A DNA stretch of 64,000 nt from Piper betle (lineage: Eukaryota; Streptophyta; Magnoliopsida; Piperales; Piperaceae), in NCBI GenBank assembly GCA_033002965.1, contig JAURVB010013258.1, forward strand, positions 1 to 64,000, written 5' to 3'. Within the stretch, counting starts at the first letter, position 1. Every line of letters begins with the position of its first letter. The notes below the pieces were generated by a model. That model made no database searches. It was not told where the DNA came from and saw only the letters and a program-made list of their open reading frames with translations. This document shows, piece after piece, positions 58,257 to 64,000 of this stretch. A program made the translations under genes and the position numbers.

Positions 58257-60096
58257 ACCTGGATAGTTTGTAAGTGAACTTGTAGTTGTGACCAACGATC
58301 CTAATCTGAACGAGAATATAAAATTATACATAAGTATAATTTTGTTCGAGTAGAAATGCATGCAATTATATGCCTAATATATATATCATTATTAAAATTT
58401 AACAACATAATGCAACCATTCAAAAATATTAAATATTAAATTCTCAACAAATCTAGTGAGATAATTAATTATTCATGAGACATAATCATTTAAGCCCTAC
58501 TTTATATTTTAAATTAATTATCCAAATCATAATTAATACTTAACAATTGAAAAAATAATTATTAACTGATAAATGAATATTTAATTACTATTATTAGTAT
58601 ATTTTCCTTTGTAAAGATAATTACTTAAACACAGTCTTAATGATTTAGTTTAGAGTTATAATTTTTAGTCGCTATTATTATTAATAGTAATTTAATTAAT
58701 TAAGTCGTTCGATCAAATTATTTAAAATAATTTGTATTATTCTAATTCAATTATTTTAAATTGTTCAACTAAATAAAGTTTAGAAGTTTATTTATTTTTG
58801 TTATGCTATTTAGGTTCGACGTTTGCGATTTTTACCCGATTATATTTTAATAACCCATTTTCTACATTACTTCCTCTTTATTAAAATAATCACTTTATTT
58901 ACCTAATATAAAATTTAATATAGTAAAGGTAAAATCATTATTTTATTAATTACTTATAATCATCTGATTTAAAATTAATCGTGTATAGTACGCTGATTAA
59001 TTATCGATAATTTATCATTACCGTATTTTTATTACTTATGTCCGTGTTGATTTCATCTAATAATTAATTAGTTTAGTAACTTTAACCCATAACCCATTAA
59101 AATAATTATTTTTAAAGATTTATTATGAGTTAGTATTATTTTTAACAAGATCCATTTTGAGTCGAGCTTAAATTAATCGCGTATAGTACATACCTGGATA
59201 GTTTGTAAGTGAACTCGTAGCTGTGACCAACGATCCTAATTTGAACGATAACATAAAATTATACATAAGAATAATTTTATTCGAGTAGAAATGCATGCAA
59301 TTATATGCCTAATATATATATCATTATTAAAATTTGACAACATAAGTATGCAACCATTCAAAAATATTAAATATTAAAATCTCAACAAATCTAGTGAGAT
59401 AATAAATTAGTCATGAGACATAATCATTTAAGCCCTACTTTTACATTTTAAATTAATTATCCAAATCATAATTAATACTTAACAATTGAAAAATAATTAT
59501 TAACTGATAAATGAATATTTAATTACTATTATTAGTATATTTTCCTTTGCGATGGTAATTACTTAAAAACGATCTTGATGAATTTTTTAGTTGCTATTAT
59601 TATTAATAGTAATTTAATTAATTAAGTCGTTTGATTAAATTATTTAAAATAATTTGTATTATTCTAATTCAATTATTTTAAATTATTCAACTCAATAAAA
59701 TTTAGAACTTTATTTATTTTGGTTGTGCTATTTAGGATCGACATTTGCGATTTTTACCTGATTATATTTTAATAACCCATTTTCTACATTACTGCCTCAT
59801 TATTAAAATAATCACTTAATTTACCTAATATGAAATTTAATATAGTAAAGGTAAAATCATAATTTTATTAATTACTTATAATCATCTGATTTAAAATTAA
59901 TCGTGTATAGTACACCGATTAATTATCGATAATTTATCATTACCGTATTTTTATTACTTATGTCCGTGTTGATTTCATCTAATAATTAAATAGTTTAGTA
60001 ACTTTAACCCATAACCCATTAAAATAATTATTTTTAAAGATTTATTATGAGTTAGTATTATTTTTAACAAGAGCCGTTTTGAGTCGAGCATAAATT
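58257..60096. repeat. 0.9-kb direct tandem duplication inside the A LTR
   Basis: ACCTGGATAGTTTGTAAGTG starts both units (58257 and 59192, period 935). Both run through ATTATACATAAG, GCATGCAATTATATGCC, ATTAAATTAATTAAGTCG-like and TAACCCATTAAAATAATT blocks. The first unit ends with a copy of AATTAATCGCGTATAGTAC, also present inside the unit near 58976, which may mark the recombination point. Confidence 0.9.
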
Positions 60097-60754
60097 ACAG
60101 AATTGCCATCTTCTTCTTCCCCAACGTTCTTCTCTTCACCACTTTCATCTTGCACCCAAAAACAGCCTACTTCCTTCTTTTCCAACCCTTATCTTGGCAA
60201 CAGTGAGGTCATCGAGGTTGTGAGGGGAAGCCTTGCAAACTCATTTGCAATCACCTATCTTGCCAACAATTTGCACTCATTGGCCATGGACAGGATTTCC
60301 AGTTTTAGGTTAGTCCTTCTCTTTCTTGTTGATTTCAGACTTTTGTTACATGATTAACAAGCTTATTATCAATTAAAAAGAATATGCATGCAAGAAAATT
60401 AAAAAGAGGAAGATAGAAAGGATACCTAAGGAAGGAAGAAGCACCGGCAAGGAAGAGGAGAACTAGGCGGCAAAGGTGAGGAATACGCCCTTTACACCAA
60501 ATATGACATCCGCTTTCAAAATTTATAAAAATTAAAATGATGGCTAGGGTATGTGAAAACACCCAACACCGTATTTCATTTAACCCGGTGCCTGCATAAA
60601 TAATAAAATATATTAATTAACCGGGTAGGATTAACCGGGTAAAGAATATAACACGTTCGGTCCTTCCCAGACAACATTCGGTCCTTCCGGACAGCGTCCG
60701 CGTCCAATTATTATTATTATTATTATTATTAATTTTTTTCCCACAGACTTTACA

Positions 60755-62768
60755 TGAAGACTTGCCCGAACTGGACCGGGTGTTACCTAAAAATATAATT
60801 GATGTAACAATAGCATTTTAGAACGTGATTCATAATACAACAACTTAGTCTAGAATTTATAAATCATAAAAAAATAAAGCATATTCTGATAGCATATGAC
60901 AATATATAAAATAACCATCCCACAGTCTCACACCATTTCCCATAGCCACAATTATAACATAAGAGAATAAAAAGGAAGTCCATTTTATTGTCAATTCACC
61001 AAACCTGGGTTGGTAAAAGATTCACCAACACACTTTTAGTCATCAGTCCAAAGCTGCTCGTCTGAGGAGGCAATTCTGCGTTAGTGATAAAACCACTAAA
61101 CTGCATAATTAAATAAAACAAGTCAATATAATCCCTATTATCATTTCACGAGTGTTTTAATGATTATGAGCATATGTCAAGCTCCTAATATGCTGGGAGG
61201 GGTGGCCACCCCATCTAGCTACCATCCCATGCATGCGCACATACACTACGTGGCCCATGGCCTATACTTACAGATATTTGTCATTGACTCACCCTCTCGG
61301 TATCACAAGTACATAATAAACTTTCTTGCATGACTGCGCCCTGTCACCCCTTTCGGCTTGGGGGCAAGTGTTTAATTTTTCAGGGGGTGCTCCATGCAAC
61401 TAAATGACTAATAGATGTCATAATTAAAATTCAACAATATTAAATATGAAATTATTCATGTGACATAATCATTTAAGTCATAATTTACATTTTAAATTAA
61501 TTATGTAAATCATAATTAACACTTAATAAATGATTTATTTATTAAAAACTTATAAACAAATATTTAATTACAATTATTAGTATATTTTCTTTCGGTTATA
61601 ATTTTTAATCGCTATCATTATTCATAGCAATTTAATTAATTAAGTTGTTTGATTAAATTAGTTAAAATAATTTTTCTTATCCTAATTCAAAGATATTACT
61701 AATTATTTCAAATTATTCAATTCAATAAATGTTCCAACATTATTTATTTTCATTTTGCTATTTACATTCAACATTTGTGATTTTTACGCGATTATAGTTT
61801 AATAACCCATTTCCTACCTTACTAACTCGGGATTAAAATAATCACTTTAGTTCCGTAATATTAAATTTAATATGGAAAGGTAAAATCTTTATTTTATTGA
61901 TTACTTATAACCATTCTATTTAATTTAATTGCTTGTAGTACGCCGATTAATTATCGACTGTTTATCATTACTATATTTTTTATTACTTATGATTATTTCG
62001 TACAATAATTAATTAGTTTAACAACATTAACCCATAACCGATTAGAATAATTATTGTTAAAGATTTACTACGAGTTAGTATTATTTGTTAACTCGAGCCG
62101 TATCGAGGCAAGCAAAATTTATAGAATTGCCATCTTCTTCTTCCCCAACATTCTTCTTCTCCTTCCTTCTTCTTTGCACCAAAAACAGTTGATGTCCTTC
62201 TTCTTTAACCTCAAGATGACCACTTTCTTGTACCTTGCTCCAAATCAGATGTTCAACAACCTCATGCAGGCATCAAAACGAGAAGTTCTGCCACCTTTGG
62301 ACGTCTACCCTATGAACCATCCATTACAGCGTCAAGTTTAGAGGAAACGCCATTACCTTCATCCTACGTTGCAACTCTGCCCACAAACAGATGTAACTCC
62401 ACCACCCATCAGCAGCAAGGGTGCAGGTGAGCCATCCCTTCATCCCAGCAGCCAGAGGGGCCGTTGGGGGAGTGAGGGGATGCCTTGTAAACTTTGTTTA
62501 CCGTCGCCTATCTTTCCAAAAGCTCAGACCCATCGGCCATGGCAGGATTTCCAGTTTCTAGTTTAGTTTAATTTTTTATTGTTGATTTAAGACTTTAATT
62601 CTCATGCTAGGGTATGTGAAAACACCCCAACACTCCGTATTTTATTTAACCGGGTAACGGGGTAAATAATAAAATATAATAATTAGTCAGGTAGAATTAA
62701 CTGGGTAGAGAATATAATATAATTAATAATATAAATTCTCCAATGTTCGATCCTTCCCTGACCGAGTC

Positions 62769-62805
<37 letters not shown>

Positions 62806-62821
62806 ATTCACATTTTTTACA
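60755..62821 (-). mobile_element. Second family A LTR, minus strand, directly abutting the first
   Basis: It begins TGAAGACTTGCCCGAACTGG (a worn TGTAACGACCTGCCCG end) and finishes TTCACATTTTTTACA at 62821, 2067 bp. It shares the family-A blocks CTCCCAGCATATTA-like, GGTGGCCACCCC (61204) and GGGTAGAATTAACTGGG. A (TA)n run lies near 62771-62801. No internal sequence separates it from the LTR at 57466-60754. Confidence 0.75.
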
Positions 62822-62827
62822 ATTTAT

Positions 62828-63492
62828 TGTGAGATACCTCAACTTAATCCCACATCTAATACCTACCGGGAGAAGATCCTGTTTATAAGTGAGAATGGAC
62901 TATAGATTTTTAACTTGAGTTAAGCATTTTAAAGAAATGACTTACGTCCATTACATTGTACTTTGGGCTGGGTTGTAACAGGTGGTATCAGAGCCTGATT
63001 TCCCACTAGCTCACAAATTATGACTCAAGTACCTTGTTGAAAAGTCCGGTAATTATCTTTTCCCAATGTTTTGTGTTATTAATTAAAAAATTCATCAGCT
63101 AATAAACCTAAGTCATAATTGAAAAAGAACATATTAATGAACCAAGATGGGGAAAATTTTTTACGTTTTAGATGGTAGGCACTCGTAGACAAACAAATCG
63201 ATCTACTCCATCAAATTCAAACAGAAAGAATGTATTGGCTCAGATCTGGACGGTCATATAGGGACTGGCGCAGGCTTCAAAAATACAAACTTTGTGGTTT
63301 AGAATATCGTTTAGCAGTTATCGCGAGTGGTAGTAGGGAATGGAGCTTCAAACTCAGCAGCAGAGCCCATAATCACCCCAGACGGTGGTAAGAAAAGTGC
63401 CCATGGACGAGCAGGGTTAGCAGACCCGGGCGAGCAAGGGGAGCATCCAAACCTAGTGCCACCAGTATTTCGACAAGTGTTGCCTCTAGCTA
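62828..63492 (+). mobile_element. Short LTR, PBS and gag leader of family C
   Basis: The LTR is 62828-62980 (TGTGAGATACC to GTTGTAACA, 153 bp). The PBS TGGTATCAGAGCC is at 62983-62995. A leader follows, and from 63106 to about 63489 the sequence matches 5233-5617 of the family A chromovirus, including the start of its gag, with frame-breaking differences. It runs straight into the next short LTR at 63493. So an LTR of only about 150 bp is linked to a gag leader shared with an element whose LTR is 2.7 kb. Confidence 0.75.
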
Positions 63493-64000
63493 TGTGAGAT
63501 CCCTCAACTTAGTCCCACATCTAATACCTACTGGGAGAAGATCTTGTTTATAAGTGGGAATGGACTATAGATCTTTAACTTCTGGGGTACCCATTTTAAA
63601 GAAATGACTTAGCCCATTACGTTGCACTTTGGGCTGGGTCGTTACAAATGGTATCAGAGCCGACCTGGTTCCGTGTTAGATGGTGGGATGGACTAGGGAC
63701 ATTGGCTAGGCTGCCGGTCACGGGCCAAAAAAGGTCGTGGGCTGGGGTTAGCAACGGGCCAAGACTAGAAACGTTGGCTAGGCTGCTGGTCACGGGCCAG
63801 AAAGGACATGGGTTGGGGCTAGCAACAGGCCAAGAATAGGCATTTCGGGGACGAAATTTCCTAAGGTGGGTGGATTGTGAGATCCCTCAACTTAGTCCCA
63901 AATCTAATACCTAATGGGAGAAGATCTTGTTTATAAGTGGGAATGGACTATAGATCTTTAACTTTCGGGGTACCCATTTTAAAGAAATGACTTAGCCCAT
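63493..64000 (+). mobile_element. TRIM-like element of family C, cut by the window end
   Basis: LTR 63493-63646 (154 bp), PBS TGGTATCAGAGCC at 63649-63661, an internal region of about 229 bp, PPT AAGGTGGGTGGA at 63863-63874, and a second LTR from 63876 to beyond the edge. The two LTRs are nearly identical over the visible part, so the insertion is recent or has been homogenised. The internal region has a 72-bp tandem duplication (TTGGCTAGGCTG at 63702 and 63774), absent from the copies at 57072 and 29041. There is no coding capacity; the open frame at 63648-63839 is not gene-like. Confidence 0.85.

Larger units (their letters stand above)
57466..60754 (-). mobile_element. Family A LTR, minus strand, enlarged by tandem repeats
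   Basis: Plus-strand ends are TGTAACAACCCGCC and CACAGACTTTACA, 3289 bp. It is longer than other A LTRs because of a 30-bp minisatellite and a 0.9-kb internal duplication. It aligns with 8744-11500 and 11974-14626 in reverse complement, and it carries the perfect GCGGA/TCCGC hairpin at 57787-57802. No clear target duplication: the left flank is CAAAG and the right neighbour is another A LTR. Confidence 0.82.

Overview
The window is plant nuclear DNA. It holds one clear protein-coding gene in a dense, nested block of LTR retrotransposons. The plant assignment rests on three things: an intron-split pollen-receptor-kinase gene (LRR, transmembrane segment, atypical kinase); Ty3/gypsy chromovirus (Tekay/Del-like) pol with a terminal chromodomain; and primer-binding sites matching initiator tRNA-Met (TGGTATCAGAGCC). 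I cannot name the species. I see no rRNA, tRNA, CRISPR or prokaryotic feature.

Layout. 1-17797 is a stack of gypsy elements, called here families A, B and E. A minus-strand B element (gag start, PBS, 5' LTR) sits inside the gag leader of a plus-strand A element. That A element has broken gag and pol and an intact-looking 3' LTR, and it sits in a plus-strand B LTR. Two solo A LTRs (1534-3275 and 11974-14626) are nested in the B LTRs, each with a perfect 5-bp target duplication. 17798-21072 is AT-rich intergenic DNA plus the gene's proximal upstream region.

21073-37083 (+) is the gene: three exons (21073-21727, 27364-27990, 36401-37083) joined by two phase-1 introns of 5.6 and 8.4 kb, giving 1965 bp of CDS and 654 aa. 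It encodes a signal peptide, LRRs, a transmembrane helix, a kinase-like domain with HGH and DYG in place of HRD and DFG, and the conserved acidic/serine tail of the PRK family. Intron 1 holds a foldback MITE. Intron 2 holds a miniature-LTR (TRIM) relic and two nested B LTRs.

37902-56313 is family D: a complete but old minus-strand element (38333-47992) inserted in a plus-strand solo D LTR (37902-50773), which creates a large inverted repeat, followed by another solo D LTR (53406-56313). 56598-64000 has a B fragment, TRIM-like repeats of 153-154 bp LTRs (family C) in opposite orientations, and two directly abutting minus-strand A LTRs. One of these carries a 30-bp hairpin minisatellite and a 0.9-kb tandem duplication.

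No operon-like cooperation exists here; the retroelement parts belong to distinct insertions of different age. The observations most worth follow-up are the hairpin-containing minisatellites that arose separately in several A LTR copies, the D-in-D inverted repeat as a possible small-RNA source next to the gene, and the TRIM-type short LTRs joined to a gag leader shared with the long-LTR A element.
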